Shown in pieces: positions 1 to 14,068 of a stretch of DNA of 64,000 nucleotides (the stretch's first letter is position 1; each line of letters opens with the position of its first letter). Both the position numbers and the translations under genes were made by a program. The notes under the pieces were generated by a model, which was given only the letters and a program-made list of their open reading frames with translations, was not told the origin of the DNA and did no database searches. This DNA comes from Auanema rhodensis (taxonomy: Eukaryota; Nematoda; Chromadorea; Rhabditida; Rhabditidae), in NCBI GenBank assembly GCA_964057225.1, contig OZ059895.1, positions 12,524,001 to 12,588,000 of the forward strand, given 5' to 3'.

Positions 1-1219
1 GCTTTTCAAATTTTTTTAACGATCATACCACGTTGAAAGTACGCCATGCAGCTGATTTTCAATTTTATCTCTTCCGTAACAAATGTTTTCAATTTTCCAG
101 CAGTTTTACTTAGATAGCTCAACCGAAGGCAGCGAACTATCTCTAATCTTATTCCTATATTACAGTTATAATTCAGTAGTTTATGAACCTTCATCTTAAC
201 TTTACTGTTTCTATCTATTTCCTATTGAAACAAACATTGTTTAAACACAATACAACTGTGAAACCTTTTTTAATTTATTGTATTTGGATCTCATAAGATT
301 TGATATCATCGAGGGATTTAGATGTAACGTAGAAAATTACATAACTAACATGAAATTGGAAAAAAAACTTTTACTTAGATAGCTCAACCCAAGGCATCAA
401 AATATCTTCAATCTTATTTCTATATTACAGTTATAAACCAGTAGTTTATGAACCTTCATCTTAACTTTACTGTTTCTATCTATTTCCTATTGAAACAAAC
501 ATTGTTTAAACACTATACAACTGTGAAACCTTTTTCAATTTATTGTATTTGGATCTCATAAGATTTGATATCATCGAGGGATTTAGATGTAACGTAGAAA
601 ATTACATAACTAACACGAAATTGGAAAAAAAACAATAACGAGGATAAGTATGTAAATCATTGAATATCAGATTTTTTCGCTTACGACCATACCACGTTTA
701 AAGTACGCCATGCAGCTGATTTTCAATTTTATCTCTTCCGTAACAAATGTTTTTAATTTTCCAGCAGTTTTACTTAGATAGCTCAACCCAAGGCATCAAA
801 ATATCTTCAATCTTATTTCTATATTACAGTTATAAACCAGTAGTTTATGAACCTTCATCTTAACTTTAACCTTCATCTTAAGTAACAAATGTTTTTAATT
901 TTCCAGCAGTTTTACTTAGATAGCTCAACCCAAGGCATCAAAATATCTTCAATCTTATTTCTATATTACAGTTATAAACCAGTAGTTTATGAACCTTCAT
1001 CTTAACTTTACTGTTTCTATCTATTTCCTATTGAAACAAACATTGTTTAAACACTATACAACTGTGAAACCTTTTTTAATTTATTGTATTTGGATCTCAT
1101 AAGATTTGATATCATCGAAGGATTCAGATGTAACGTAGAAAATTACATAACTAACATGAAATTGGAAAAAAAACAATAACGAGGATAAGTATGTAAATCA
1201 TTGAATATCAGATATTTTT
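1..1219 (+). repeat. 5S spacer modules without a full 5S gene
   Basis: The window opens on the last 3 nt of a 5S gene (gct followed by its T-run). Several spacer modules follow. One, near 358-370, has lost its 5S head and the following stretch, joining the poly-A end of one module directly to cttttacttagatagc of the next. Another (near 858-890) has an internal deletion with cttcatcttaac repeated. No complete 5S gene and no coding region is seen here. Confidence 0.8.
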
Positions 1220-1338
1220 GATTACGACCATACCACGTTGAAAGTACGCCATCCCGTCCGATCTGGCAAGTCAAGCAACGTTGGGCCCGGTTAGTACTTG
1301 GATCGGAGACCGCTTGGGAATCCCGGGTGCCGTAAGCT
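1220..1338 (+). rRNA. 5S ribosomal RNA (variant C2A, G92C)
   Basis: Full 119-nt 5S gene with box A (aagtcaagcaacg), box C (agtacttggatcggagac) and a T4 then T7 pol III terminator. Two changes from the array consensus: C2A weakens helix I, and G92C lies just after box C. Possibly not a functional copy. Confidence 0.85.
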
Positions 1339-1748
1339 TTTCAAATTTTTTTAACGATCATACCACGTTGAAAGTACGCAATGCAGCTGATTTTCAATTT
1401 TATCTCTTCAGTAACAAATGTTTTTAATTTTCCAGCAGTTTTACTTAGATAGCTCAACCCAAGGCATCAAAATATCTTCAATCTTATTTCTATATTACAG
1501 TTATAAATCAGTAGTTTATGAACCTTCATCTTAACTTTACTGTTTCTATCTATTTCCTATTGAAACAAACATTGTTTAAACACTATACAACTGTGAAACC
1601 TTTTTTAATTTATTGTATTTGGATCTCATAAGATTTGATATCATCGAGGGATTTAGATGTAACGTAGAAAATTACATAACTAACATGAAAATGGAAAAAA
1701 AACAATAACGAGGATAAGTATGTAAATCATTGAATATCAGGTATTTTC

Positions 1749-1867
1749 GCTTACGACCATACCACGTTGAAAGTACGCCATCCCGTCCGATCTGGCAAGT
1801 CAAGCAACGTTGGGCCCGGTTAGTACTTGGATCGGAGACGGCTTGGGAATCCCGGGTGCCGTAAGGT
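1749..1867 (+). rRNA. 5S ribosomal RNA (variant C118G)
   Basis: Full-length copy with intact internal promoter. The penultimate C is G (gtaaggt), which would break the terminal G1-C118 pair. Confidence 0.88.
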
Positions 1868-2818
1868 TTTCAAATTTTTTTAACGATCATACCACGTTGA
1901 AAGTACGCCATGCAGCTGATTTTCAATTTTATCTCTTCAGTAACAAATGTTTTTAATTTTCCAGCAGTTTTACTTAGATAGCTCAACCCAAGGCATCAAA
2001 ATATCTTCAATCTTATTTCTATAATACAGTTATAAACCAGTAGTTTATGAACCTTCATCTTAACTTTACTATTTCTATCTATTTCCTATTGAAACAAACA
2101 TTGTTTAAACACTATACAACTGTGAAACCTTTTTTAATTTATTGTATTTGGAGCTCATAAGATTTGATATCATCGAGGAATTCAGATGTAACGTAGAAAA
2201 TTACATAACTAACACGAAATTGGAAAAAAAACAATAACGAGGATAAGTATGTAAATCATTGAATATCAGATTTTTTCGCTTACGACCATACCACGTTTAA
2301 AGTACGCCATGCAGCTGATTTTCAATTTTATCTCTTCCGTAACAAATGTTTTTAATTTTCCAGCAGTTTTACTTAGATAGCTCAACCCAAGGCATCAAAA
2401 TATCTTCAATCTTATTTCTATATTACAGTTATAAACCAGTAGTTTATGAACCTTCATCTTAACTTTAACCTTCATCTTAAGTAACAAATGTTTTTAATTT
2501 TCCAGCAGTTTTACTTAGATAGCTCAACCCAAGGCATCAAAATATCTTCAATCTTATTTCTATATTACAGTTATAAACCAGTAGTTTATGAACCTTCATC
2601 TTAACTTTACTGTTTCTATCTATTTCCTATTGAAACAAACATTGTTTAAACACTATACAACTGTGAAACCTTTTTTAATTTATTGTATTTGGATCTCATA
2701 AGATTTGATATCATCGAAGGATTCAGATGTAACGTAGAAAATTACATAACTAACATGAAATTGGAAAAAAAACAATAACGAGGATAAGTATGTAAATCAT
2801 TGAATATCAGATATTTTT

Positions 2819-2937
2819 GATTACGACCATACCACGTTGAAAGTACGCCATCCCGTCCGATCTGGCAAGTCAAGCAACGTTGGGCCCGGTTAGTACTTGG
2901 ATCGGAGACCGCTTGGGAATCCCGGGTGCCGTAAGCT
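2819..2937 (+). rRNA. 5S ribosomal RNA (variant C2A, G92C)
   Basis: Same two changes as the copy at 1220, as expected from the 1599-bp duplication. Confidence 0.85.
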
Positions 2938-3347
2938 TTTCAAATTTTTTTAACGATCATACCACGTTGAAAGTACGCAATGCAGCTGATTTTCAATTTT
3001 ATCTCTTCAGTAACAAATGTTTTTAATTTTCCAGCAGTTTTACTTAGATAGCTCAACCCAAGGCATCAAAATATCTTCAATCTTATTTCTATATTACAGT
3101 TATAAATCAGTAGTTTATGAACCTTCATCTTAACTTTACTGTTTCTATCTATTTCCTATTGAAACAAACATTGTTTAAACACTATACAACTGTGAAACCT
3201 TTTTTAATTTATTGTATTTGGATCTCATAAGATTTGATATCATCGAGGGATTTAGATGTAACGTAGAAAATTACATAACTAACATGAAAATGGAAAAAAA
3301 ACAATAACGAGGATAAGTATGTAAATCATTGAATATCAGGTATTTTC

Positions 3348-3466
3348 GCTTACGACCATACCACGTTGAAAGTACGCCATCCCGTCCGATCTGGCAAGTC
3401 AAGCAACGTTGGGCCCGGTTAGTACTTGGATCGGAGACGGCTTGGGAATCCCGGGTGCCGTAAGGT
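3348..3466 (+). rRNA. 5S ribosomal RNA (variant C118G)
   Basis: Same terminal change as the copy at 1749; otherwise consensus. Confidence 0.88.
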
Positions 3467-3876
3467 TTTCAAATTTTTTTAACGATCATACCACGTTGAA
3501 AGTACGCCATGCAGCTGATTTTCAATTTTATCTCTTCAGTAACAAATGTTTTTAATTTTCCAGCAGTTTTACTTAGATAGCTCAACCCAAGGCATCAAAA
3601 TATCTTCAATCTTATTTCTATAATACAGTTATAAACCAGTAGTTTATGAACCTTCATCTTAACTTTACTATTTCTATCTATTTCCTATTGAAACAAACAT
3701 TGTTTTAACACTATACAACTGTGAAACCTTTTTTAATTTATTGTATTTGGAGCTCATAAGATTTGATATCATCGAGGAATTCAGATGTAACGTAGAAAAT
3801 TACATAACTAACATGAAATTGGAAAAAAAACAATAACGAGGATAAGTATGTAAATCATTGAATATCAGGTATTTTC

Positions 3877-3995
3877 GCTTACGACCATACCACGTTGAAA
3901 GTACGCCATCCCGTCCGATCTGGCAAGTCAAGCAACGTTGGGCCCGGTTAGTACTTAGATCGGAGACGGCTTGGGAATCCCGGGTGCCGTAAGCT
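3877..3995 (+). rRNA. 5S ribosomal RNA (variant G81A)
   Basis: Full-length. One change, G81A, within box C (cttagatcgg in place of cttggatcgg). Confidence 0.88.
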
Positions 3996-4804
3996 TTTCA
4001 AATTTTTTTAACGATCATACCACGTTGAAAGTACGCCATGCAGCTGATTTTCAATTTTATCTCTTCAGTAACAAGTGTTTTTAATTTTCCAGCAGTTTTA
4101 CTTAGATAGCTCAACCCAAGGCATCAAAATATCTTCAATCTTATTTCTATATTACAGTTATAAATCAGTAGTTTATGAGCCTTCATCTTTACTTTACTGT
4201 TTCTATCTATTTCTTATTGAAACAAACATTGTTTTAACACTATACAACTGTGAAACCTTTTTTAATTTATTGTATTTGGAGCTCATAAGATTTGATATCA
4301 TCGAGGAATTTAGATGTAACGTAGAAAATTACATAACTAACATGAAATTGGAAAAAAAACAATAACGAGGATAAGTATGTAAATAATTGAATATCAGATT
4401 TTTTCGCTTACGACCATACCACGTTGAAAGTACGCAATGCAGCTGATTTTCAATTTTATCTCTTCCGTAACAAATGTTTTTAATTTTCCAGCAGTTTTAC
4501 TTAGATAGCTCAACCCAAGGCATCAAAATATCTTCAATCTTATTTCTATATTACAGTTATAAACCAGTAGTTTATGAACCTTCATCTTAACTTTACTGTT
4601 TCTATCTATTTCCTATTGAAACAAACATTGTTTAAACACTATACAACTGTGAAACCTTTTTTAATTTATTGTATTTGGATCTCATAAGATTTGATATCAT
4701 CGAGGAATTCAGATGTAACGTAGAAAATTACATAACTAACATGAAATTGGAAAAAAAACAATAACGAGGATAAGTATGTAAATCATTGAATATCAGGTAT
4801 TTTC

Positions 4805-4923
4805 GCTTACGACCATACCACGTTAAAAGTACGCCATCCCGTCCGATCTGGCAAGTCAAGCAACGTTGGGCCCGGTTAGTACTTAGATCGGAGACGGCTT
4901 GGGAATCCCGGGTGCCGTAAGCT
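4805..4923 (+). rRNA. 5S ribosomal RNA (variant G21A, G81A)
   Basis: Full-length. G21A (cgttaaaagt) plus the box C change G81A; first member of a recurrent variant class. Confidence 0.87.
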
Positions 4924-5732
4924 TTTCAAATTTTTTTAACGATCATACCACGTTGAAAGTACGCCATGCAGCTGATTTTCAATTTTATCTCTTCAGTAAC
5001 AAGTGTTTTTAATTTTCCAGCAGTTTTACTTAGATAGCTCAACCCAAGGCATCAAAATATCTTCAATCTTATTTCTATATTACAGTTATAAATCAGTAGT
5101 TTATGAGCCTTCATCTTTACTTTACTGTTTCTATCTATTTCTTATTGAAACAAACATTGTTTTAACACTATACAACTGTGAAACCTTTTTTAATTTATTG
5201 TATTTGGAGCTCATAAGATTTGATATCATCGAGGAATTTAGATGTAACGTAGAAAATTACATAACTAACATGAAATTGGAAAAAAAACAATAACGAGGAT
5301 AAGTATGTAAATAATTGAATATCAGATTTTTTCGCTTACGACCATACCACGTTGAAAGTACGCAATGCAGCTGATTTTCAATTTTATCTCTTCCGTAACA
5401 AATGTTTTTAATTTTCCAGCAGTTTTACTTAGATAGCTCAACCCAAGGCATCAAAATATCTTCAATCTTATTTCTATAATACAGTTATAAACCAGTAGTT
5501 TATGAACCTTCATCTTAACTTTACTATTTCTATCTATTTCCTATTGAAACAAACATTGTTTTAACACTATACAACTGTGAAACCTTTTTTAATTTATTGT
5601 ATTTGGAGCTCATAAGATTTGATATCATCGAGGAATTCAGATGTAACGTAGAAAATTACATAACTAACATGAAATTGGAAAAAAAACAATAACGAGGATA
5701 AGTATGTAAATCATTGAATATCAGGTATTTTC

Positions 5733-5851
5733 GCTTACGACCATACCACGTTGAAAGTACGCCATCCCGTCCGATCTGGCAAGTCAAGCAACGTTGGGCC
5801 CGGTTAGTACTTAGATCGGAGACGGCTTGGGAATCCCGGGTGCCGTAAGCT
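5733..5851 (+). rRNA. 5S ribosomal RNA (variant G81A)
   Basis: Full-length; only G81A differs from consensus. Confidence 0.88.
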
Positions 5852-6660
5852 TTTCAAATTTTTTTAACGATCATACCACGTTGAAAGTACGCCATGCAGC
5901 TGATTTTCAATTTTATCTCTTCAGTAACAAGTGTTTTTAATTTTCCAGCAGTTTTACTTAGATAGCTCAACCCAAGGCATCAAAATATCTTCAATCTTAT
6001 TTCTATATTACAGTTATAAATCAGTAGTTTATGAGCCTTCATCTTTACTTTACTGTTTCTATCTATTTCTTATTGAAACAAACATTGTTTTAACACTATA
6101 CAACTGTGAAACCTTTTTTAATTTATTGTATTTGGAGCTCATAAGATTTGATATCATCGAGGAATTTAGATGTAACGTAGAAAATTACATAACTAACATG
6201 AAATTGGAAAAAAAACAATAACGAGGATAAGTATGTAAATAATTGAATATCAGATTTTTTCGCTTACGACCATACCACGTTGAAAGTACGCAATGCAGCT
6301 GATTTTCAATTTTATCTCTTCCGTAACAAATGTTTTTAATTTTCCAGCAGTTTTACTTAGATAGCTCAACCCAAGGCATCAAAATATCTTCAATCTTATT
6401 TCTATATTACAGTTATAAACCAGTAGTTTATGAACCTTCATCTTAACTTTACTGTTTCTATCTATTTCCTATTGAAACAAACATTGTTTAAACACTATAC
6501 AACTGTGAAACCTTTTTTAATTTATTGTATTTGGATCTCATAAGATTTGATATCATCGAGGAATTCAGATGTAACGTAGAAAATTACATAACTAACATGA
6601 AATTGGAAAAAAAACAATAACGAGGATAAGTATGTAAATCATTGAATATCAGGTATTTTC

Positions 6661-6779
6661 GCTTACGACCATACCACGTTAAAAGTACGCCATCCCGTCC
6701 GATCTGGCAAGTCAAGCAACGTTGGGCCCGGTTAGTACTTAGATCGGAGACGGCTTGGGAATCCCGGGTGCCGTAAGCT
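6661..6779 (+). rRNA. 5S ribosomal RNA (variant G21A, G81A)
   Basis: Full-length; G21A and G81A class. Confidence 0.87.
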
Positions 6780-7190
6780 TTTCAAATTTTTTTAACGATC
6801 ATACCACGTTGAAAGTACGCCATGCAGCTGATTTTCAATTTTATCTCTTCAGTAACAAATGTTTTTAATTTTCCAGCAGTTTTACTTAGATAGCTCAACC
6901 CAAGGCATCAAAATATCTTCAATCTTATTTCTATAATACAGTTATAAACCAGTAGTTTATGAACCTTCATCTTAACTTTACTGTTTCTATCTATTTCCTA
7001 TTGAAACAAACATTGTTTTAACACTATACAACTGTGAAACCTTTTTTAATTTATTGTATTTGGAGCTCATAAGATTTGATATCATCGAGGAATTCAGATG
7101 TAACGTAGAAAATTACATAACTAACATGAAATTGGAAAAAAAAACAATAACGACGATAAGTATGTAAATCATTGAATATCAGATATTTTT

Positions 7191-7309
7191 GCTTACGACC
7201 ATACCACGTTGAAAGTACGCCATCCCGTCCGATCTGGCAAGTCAAGCAACGTTGGGCCCGGTTAGTACTTGGATCGGAGACGGCTTGGGAATCCCGGGTG
7301 CCGTAAGCT
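7191..7309 (+). rRNA. 5S ribosomal RNA (canonical)
   Basis: Full-length, matches the array consensus at all 119 positions; upstream flank is gatattttt. Ends a 530-bp unit. Confidence 0.93.
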
Positions 7310-8118
7310 TTTCAAATTTTTTTAACGATCATACCACGTTGAAAGTACGCCATGCAGCTGATTTTCAATTTTATCTCTTCAGTAACAAATGTTTTTAATT
7401 TTCCAGCAGTTTTACTCAGATAGCTCAACCCAAGGCATCAAAATATCTTCAATCTTATTTCTATAATACAGTTATAAACCAGTAGTTTATGAACCTTCAT
7501 CTTAACTTTACTGTTTCTATCTATTTCCTATTGAAACAAACATTGTTTTAACACTATACAACTGTGAAACCTTTTTTAATTTATTGTATTTGGAGCTCAT
7601 AAGATTTGATATCATCGAGGAATTTAGATGTAACGTAGAAAATTACATAACTAACATGAAATTGGGAAAAAAACAATAACGAGGATAAGTATGTAAATAA
7701 TTGAATATCAGATTTTTTCGCTTACGACCATACCACGTTGAAAGTACGCAATGCAGCTGATTTTCAATTTTATCTCTTCCGTAACAAATGTTTTTAATTT
7801 TCCAGCAGTTTTACTTAGATAGCTCAACCCAAGGCATCAAAATATCTTTAATCTTATTTCTATATTACAGTTATAAACCAGTAGTTTATGAACCTTCATC
7901 TTAACTTTACTGTTTCTATCTATTTCCTATTGAAACAAACATTGTTTAAACACTATACAACTGTGAAACCTTTTTTAATTTATTGTATTTGGAGCTCATA
8001 AGATTTGATATCATCGAGGAATTCAGATGTAACGTAGAAAATTACATAACTAACATGAAATTGGAAAAAAAACAATAACGAGGATAAGTATGTAAATCAT
8101 TGAATATCAGGTATTTTC

Positions 8119-8237
8119 GCTTACGACCATACCACGTTGAAAGTACGCCATCCCGTCCGATCTGGCAAGTCAAGCAACGTTGGGCCAGGTTAGTACTTAG
8201 ATCGGAGACGGCTTGGGAATCCCGGGTGCCGTAAGCT
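8119..8237 (+). rRNA. 5S ribosomal RNA (variant C69A, G81A)
   Basis: Full-length; C69A (gggccagg) between boxes A and C, with G81A in box C. Confidence 0.87.
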
Positions 8238-9046
8238 TTTCAAATTTTTTTAACGATCATACCACGTTGAAAGTACGCCATGCAGCTGATTTTCAATTTT
8301 ATCTCTTCAGTAACAAGTGTTTTTAATTTTCCAGCAGTTTTACTTAGATAGCTCAACCCAAGGCATCAAAATATCTTCAATCTTATTTCTATATTACAGT
8401 TATAAATCAGTAGTTTATGAGCCTTCATCTTTACTTTACTGTTTCTATCTATTTCTTATTGAAACAAACATTGTTTTAACACTATACAACTGTGAAACCT
8501 TTTTTAATTTATTGTATTTGGAGCTCATAAGATTTGATATCATCGAGGAATTTAGATGTAACGTAGAAAATTACATAACTAACATGAAATTGGAAAAAAA
8601 ACAATAACGAGGATAAGTATGTAAATAATTGAATATCAGATTTTTTCGCTTACGACCATACCACGTTGAAAGTACGCAATGCAGCTGATTTTCAATTTTA
8701 TCTCTTCCGTAACAAATGTTTTTAATTTTCCAGCAGTTTTACTTAGATAGCTCAACCCAAGGCATCAAAATATCTTCAATCTTATTTCTATATTACAGTT
8801 ATAAACCAGTAGTTTATGAACCTTCATCTTAACTTTACTGTTTCTATCTATTTCCTATTGAAACAAACATTGTTTAAACACTATACAACTGTGAAACCTT
8901 TTTTAATTTATTGTATTTGGATCTCATAAGATTTGATATCATCGAGGAATTCAGATGTAACGTAGAAAATTACATAACTAACATGAAATTGGAAAAAAAA
9001 CAATAACGAGGATAAGTATGTAAATCATTGAATATCAGGTATTTTC

Positions 9047-9165
9047 GCTTACGACCATACCACGTTAAAAGTACGCCATCCCGTCCGATCTGGCAAGTCA
9101 AGCAACGTTGGGCCCGGTTAGTACTTAGATCGGAGACGGCTTGGGAATCCCGGGTGCCGTAAGCT
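9047..9165 (+). rRNA. 5S ribosomal RNA (variant G21A, G81A)
   Basis: Full-length; G21A and G81A class. Confidence 0.87.
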
Positions 9166-9576
9166 TTTCAAATTTTTTTAACGATCATACCACGTTGAAA
9201 GTACGCCATGCAGCTGATTTTCAATTTTATCTCTTCAGTAACAAATGTTTTTAATTTTCCAGCAGTTTTACTTAGATAGCTCAACCCAAGGCATCAAAAT
9301 ATCTTCAATCTTATTTCTATAATACAGTTATAAACCAGTAGTTTATGAACCTTCATCTTAACTTTACTGTTTCTATCTATTTCCTATTGAAACAAACATT
9401 GTTTTAACACTATACAACTGTGAAACCTTTTTTAATTTATTGTATTTGGAGCTCATAAGATTTGATATCATCGAGGAATTCAGATGTAACGTAGAAAATT
9501 ACATAACTAACATGAAATTGGAAAAAAAAACAATAACGACGATAAGTATGTAAATCATTGAATATCAGATATTTTT

Positions 9577-9695
9577 GCTTACGACCATACCACGTTGAAA
9601 GTACGCCATCCCGTCCGATCTGGCAAGTCAAGCAACGTTGGGCCCGGTTAGTACTTGGATCGGAGACGGCTTGGGAATCCCGGGTGCCGTAAGCT
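9577..9695 (+). rRNA. 5S ribosomal RNA (canonical)
   Basis: Full-length, no change from consensus; ends a 530-bp unit. Confidence 0.93.
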
Positions 9696-10504
9696 TTTCA
9701 AATTTTTTTAACGATCATACCACGTTGAAAGTACGCCATGCAGCTGATTTTCAATTTTATCTCTTCAGTAACAAATGTTTTTAATTTTCCAGCAGTTTTA
9801 CTCAGATAGCTCAACCCAAGGCATCAAAATATCTTCAATCTTATTTCTATAATACAGTTATAAACCAGTAGTTTATGAACCTTCATCTTAACTTTACTGT
9901 TTCTATCTATTTCCTATTGAAACAAACATTGTTTTAACACTATACAACTGTGAAACCTTTTTTAATTTATTGTATTTGGAGCTCATAAGATTTGATATCA
10001 TCGAGGAATTTAGATGTAACGTAGAAAATTACATAACTAACATGAAATTGGAAAAAAAACAATAACGAGGATAAGTATGTAAATAATTGAATATCAGATT
10101 TTTTCGCTTACGACCATACCACGTTGAAAGTACGCAATGCAGCTGATTTTCAATTTTATCTCTTCCGTAACAAATGTTTTTAATTTTCCAGCAGTTTTAC
10201 TTAGATAGCTCAACCCAAGGCATCAAAATATCTTCAATCTTATTTCTATATTACAGTTATAAACCAGTAGTTTATGAACCTTCATCTTAACTTTACTGTT
10301 TCTATCTATTTCCTATTGAAACAAACATTGTTTAAACACTATACAACTGTGAAACCTTTTTTAATTTATTGTATTTGGAGCTCATAAGATTTGATATCAT
10401 CGAGGAATTCAGATGTAACGTAGAAAATTACATAACTAACATGAAATTGGAAAAAAAACAATAACGAGGATAAGTATGTAAATCATTGAATATCAGGTAT
10501 TTTC

Positions 10505-10622
10505 GCTTACGACCATACCACGTTGAAAGTACGCCATCCCGTCCGATCTGGCAAGTCAAGCAACGTTGGGCCAGGTTAGTACTTAGATCGGAGACGGCTT
10601 GGGAATCCGGGTGCCGTAAGCT
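10505..10622 (+). rRNA. 5S ribosomal RNA (C69A, G81A, 1-nt deletion)
   Basis: 118 nt: carries C69A and G81A and has lost one C in the aatcccggg stretch near nt 103, which would disturb the 3' helix. Probably a defective copy. Confidence 0.82.
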
Positions 10623-11431
10623 TTTCAAATTTTTTTAACGATCATACCACGTTGAAAGTACGCCATGCAGCTGATTTTCAATTTTATCTCTTCAGTAACA
10701 AGTGTTTTTAATTTTCCAGCAGTTTTACTTAGATAGCTCAACCCAAGGCATCAAAATATCTTCAATCTTATTTCTATATTACAGTTATAAATCAGTAGTT
10801 TATGAGCCTTCATCTTTACTTTACTGTTTCTATCTATTTCTTATTGAAACAAACATTGTTTTAACACTATACAACTGTGAAACCTTTTTTAATTTATTGT
10901 ATTTGGAGCTCATAAGATTTGATATCATCGAGGAATTTAGATGTAACGTAGAAAATTACATAACTAACATGAAATTGGAAAAAAAACAATAACGAGGATA
11001 AGTATGTAAATAATTGAATATCAGATTTTTTCGCTTACGACCATACCACGTTGAAAGTACGCAATGCAGCTGATTTTCAATTTTATCTCTTCAGTAACAA
11101 ATGTTTTTAATTTTCCAGCAGTTTTACTCAGATAGCTCAACCCAAGGCATCAAAATATCTTCAATCTTATTTCTATAATACAGTTATAAACCAGTAGTTT
11201 ATGAACCTTCATCTTAACTTTACTGTTTCTATCTATTTCCTATTGAAACAAACATTGTTTTAACACTATACAACTGTGAAACCTTTTTTAATTTATTGTA
11301 TTTGGATCTCATAAGATTTGATATCATCGAGGAATTCAGATGTAACGTAGAAAATTACATAACTAACATGAAATTGGAAAAAAAACAATAACGAGGATAA
11401 GTATGTAAATCATTGAATATCAGGTATTTTC

Positions 11432-11550
11432 GCTTACGACCATACCACGTTAAAAGTACGCCATCCCGTCCGATCTGGCAAGTCAAGCAACGTTGGGCCC
11501 GGTTAGTACTTAGATCGGAGACGGCTTGGGAATCCCGGGTGCCGTAAGCT
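11432..11550 (+). rRNA. 5S ribosomal RNA (variant G21A, G81A)
   Basis: Full-length; G21A and G81A class. Confidence 0.87.
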
Positions 11551-11961
11551 TTTCAAATTTTTTTAACGATCATACCACGTTGAAAGTACGCCATGCAGCT
11601 GATTTTCAATTTTATCTCTTCAGTAACAAATGTTTTTAATTTTCCAGCAGTTTTACTTAGATAGCTCAACCCAAGGCATCAAAATATCTTCAATCTTATT
11701 TCTATAATACAGTTATAAACCAGTAGTTTATGAACCTTCATCTTAACTTTACTGTTTCTATCTATTTCCTATTGAAACAAACATTGTTTTAACACTATAC
11801 AACTGTGAAACCTTTTTTAATTTATTGTATTTGGAGCTCATAAGATTTGATATCATCGAGGAATTCAGATGTAACGTAGAAAATTACATAACTAACATGA
11901 AATTGGAAAAAAAAACAATAACGACGATAAGTATGTAAATCATTGAATATCAGATATTTTT

Positions 11962-12080
11962 GCTTACGACCATACCACGTTGAAAGTACGCCATCCCGTC
12001 CGATCTGGCAAGTCAAGCAACGTTGGGCCCGGTTAGTACTTGGATCGGAGACGGCTTGGGAATCCCGGGTGCCGTAAGCT
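11962..12080 (+). rRNA. 5S ribosomal RNA (canonical)
   Basis: Full-length, consensus; ends a 530-bp unit. Confidence 0.93.
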
Positions 12081-12890
12081 TTTCAAATTTTTTTAACGAT
12101 CATACCACGTTGAAAGTACGCCATGCAGCTGATTTTCAATTTTATCTCTTCAGTAACAAATGTTTTTAATTTTCCAGCAGTTTTACTCAGATAGCTCAAC
12201 CCAAGGCATCAAAATATCTTCAATCTTATTTCTATAATACAGTTATAAACCAGTAGTTTATGAACCTTCATCTTAACTTTACTGTTTCTATCTATTTCCT
12301 ATTGAAACAAACATTGTTTTAACACTATACAACTGTGAAACCTTTTTTAATTTATTGTATTTGGAGCTCATAAGATTTGATATCATCGAGGAATTTAGAT
12401 GTAACGTAGAAAATTACATAACTAACATGAAATTGGAAAAAAAACAATAACGAGGATAAGTATGTAAATAATTGAATATCAGATTTTTTCGCTTACGACC
12501 ATACCACGTTGAAAGTACGCAATGCAGCTGATTTTCAATTTTATCTCTTCCGTAACAAATGTTTTTAATTTTCCAGCAGTTTTACTTAGATAGCTCAACC
12601 CAAGGCATCAAAATATCTTCAATCTTATTTCTATAATACAGTTATAAACCAGTAGTTTATGAACCTTCATCTTAACTTTACTGTTTCTATCTATTTCCTA
12701 TTGAAACAAACATTGTTTTAACACTATACAACTGTGAAACCTTTTTTAATTTATTGTATTTGGAGCTCATAAGATTTGATATCATCGAGGAATTCAGATG
12801 TAACGTAGAAAATTACATAACTAACATGAAATTGGAAAAAAAAACAATAACGACGATAAGTATGTAAATCATTGAATATCAGATATTTTT

Positions 12891-13009
12891 GCTTACGACC
12901 ATACCACGTTGAAAGTACGCCATCCCGTCCGATCTGGCAAGTCAAGCAACGTTGGGCCCGGTTAGTACTTGGATCGGAGACGGCTTGGGAATCCCGGGTG
13001 CCGTAAGCT
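12891..13009 (+). rRNA. 5S ribosomal RNA (canonical)
   Basis: Full-length, consensus; one of the few canonical copies that ends a ~929-bp unit. Confidence 0.93.
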
Positions 13010-13419
13010 TTTCAAATTTTTTTAACGATCATACCACGTTGAAAGTACGCCATGCAGCTGATTTTCAATTTTATCTCTTCAGTAACAAATGTTTTTAATT
13101 TTCCAGCAGTTTTACTCAGATAGCTCAACCCAAGGCATCAAAATATCTTCAATCTTATTTCTATAATACAGTTATAAACCAGTAGTTTATGAACCTTCAT
13201 CTTAACTTTACTGTTTCTATCTATTTCCTATTGAAACAAACATTGTTTTAACACTATACAACTGTGAAACCTTTTTTAATTTATTGTATTTGGAGCTCAT
13301 AAGATTTGATATCATCGAGGAATTCAGATGTAACGTAGAAAATTACATAACTAACATGAAATTGGGAAAAAAACAATAACGAGGATAAGTATGTAAATAA
13401 TTGAATATCAGATTTTTTC

Positions 13420-13538
13420 GCTTACGACCATACCACGTTAAAAGTACGCCATCCCGTCCGATCTGGCAAGTCAAGCAACGTTGGGCCCGGTTAGTACTTA
13501 GATCGGAGACGGCTTGGGAATCCCGGGTGCCGTAAGCT
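13420..13538 (+). rRNA. 5S ribosomal RNA (variant G21A, G81A)
   Basis: Full-length; G21A and G81A. Its upstream flank (gattttttcg) normally precedes a truncated head, so this copy sits at a module junction created by recombination. Confidence 0.86.
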
Positions 13539-13949
13539 TTTCAAATTTTTTTAACGATCATACCACGTTGAAAGTACGCCATGCAGCTGATTTTCAATTT
13601 TATCTCTTCAGTAACAAATGTTTTTAATTTTCCAGCAGTTTTACTTAGATAGCTCAACCCAAGGCATCAAAATATCTTCAATCTTATTTCTATAATACAG
13701 TTATAAACCAGTAGTTTATGAACCTTCATCTTAACTTTACTGTTTCTATCTATTTCCTATTGAAACAAACATTGTTTTAACACTATACAACTGTGAAACC
13801 TTTTTTAATTTATTGTATTTGGAGCTCATAAGATTTGATATCATCGAGGAATTCAGATGTAACGTAGAAAATTACATAACTAACATGAAATTGGAAAAAA
13901 AAACAATAACGACGATAAGTATGTAAATCATTGAATATCAGATATTTTT

Positions 13950-14068
13950 GCTTACGACCATACCACGTTGAAAGTACGCCATCCCGTCCGATCTGGCAAG
14001 TCAAGCAACGTTGGGCCCGGTTAGTACTTGGATCGGAGACGGCTTGGGAATCCCGGGTGCCGTAAGCT
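13950..14068 (+). rRNA. 5S ribosomal RNA (canonical)
   Basis: Full-length, consensus; ends a 530-bp unit. Confidence 0.93.

Larger units (their letters stand above)
620..3817 (+). repeat. 1599-bp direct duplication of array segment (two copies)
   Basis: The segment ~620-2218 is repeated at ~2219-3817. Each copy carries the deleted spacer variant and two 5S genes with the same rare changes (C2A/G92C at 1220 and 2819; C118G at 1749 and 3348). The offset is 1599 bp. Differences between the copies are few, so the duplication is recent or the copies have been homogenised. Confidence 0.8.

Noticed and set aside
4075..4365. Repeated 96-codon ORFs on the + strand in spacers (also 5003, 5931, 8317, 10702, 16534, 18920)
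   Set aside because: They lie in a tandem noncoding spacer and are open only in one module variant; single-base changes close them in other copies. The composition is that of translated AT-rich DNA.
7051..7245. Repeated 64-codon minus-strand ORFs overlapping 5S genes
   Set aside because: Antisense of 5S plus spacer; present only because the repeat is repeated.
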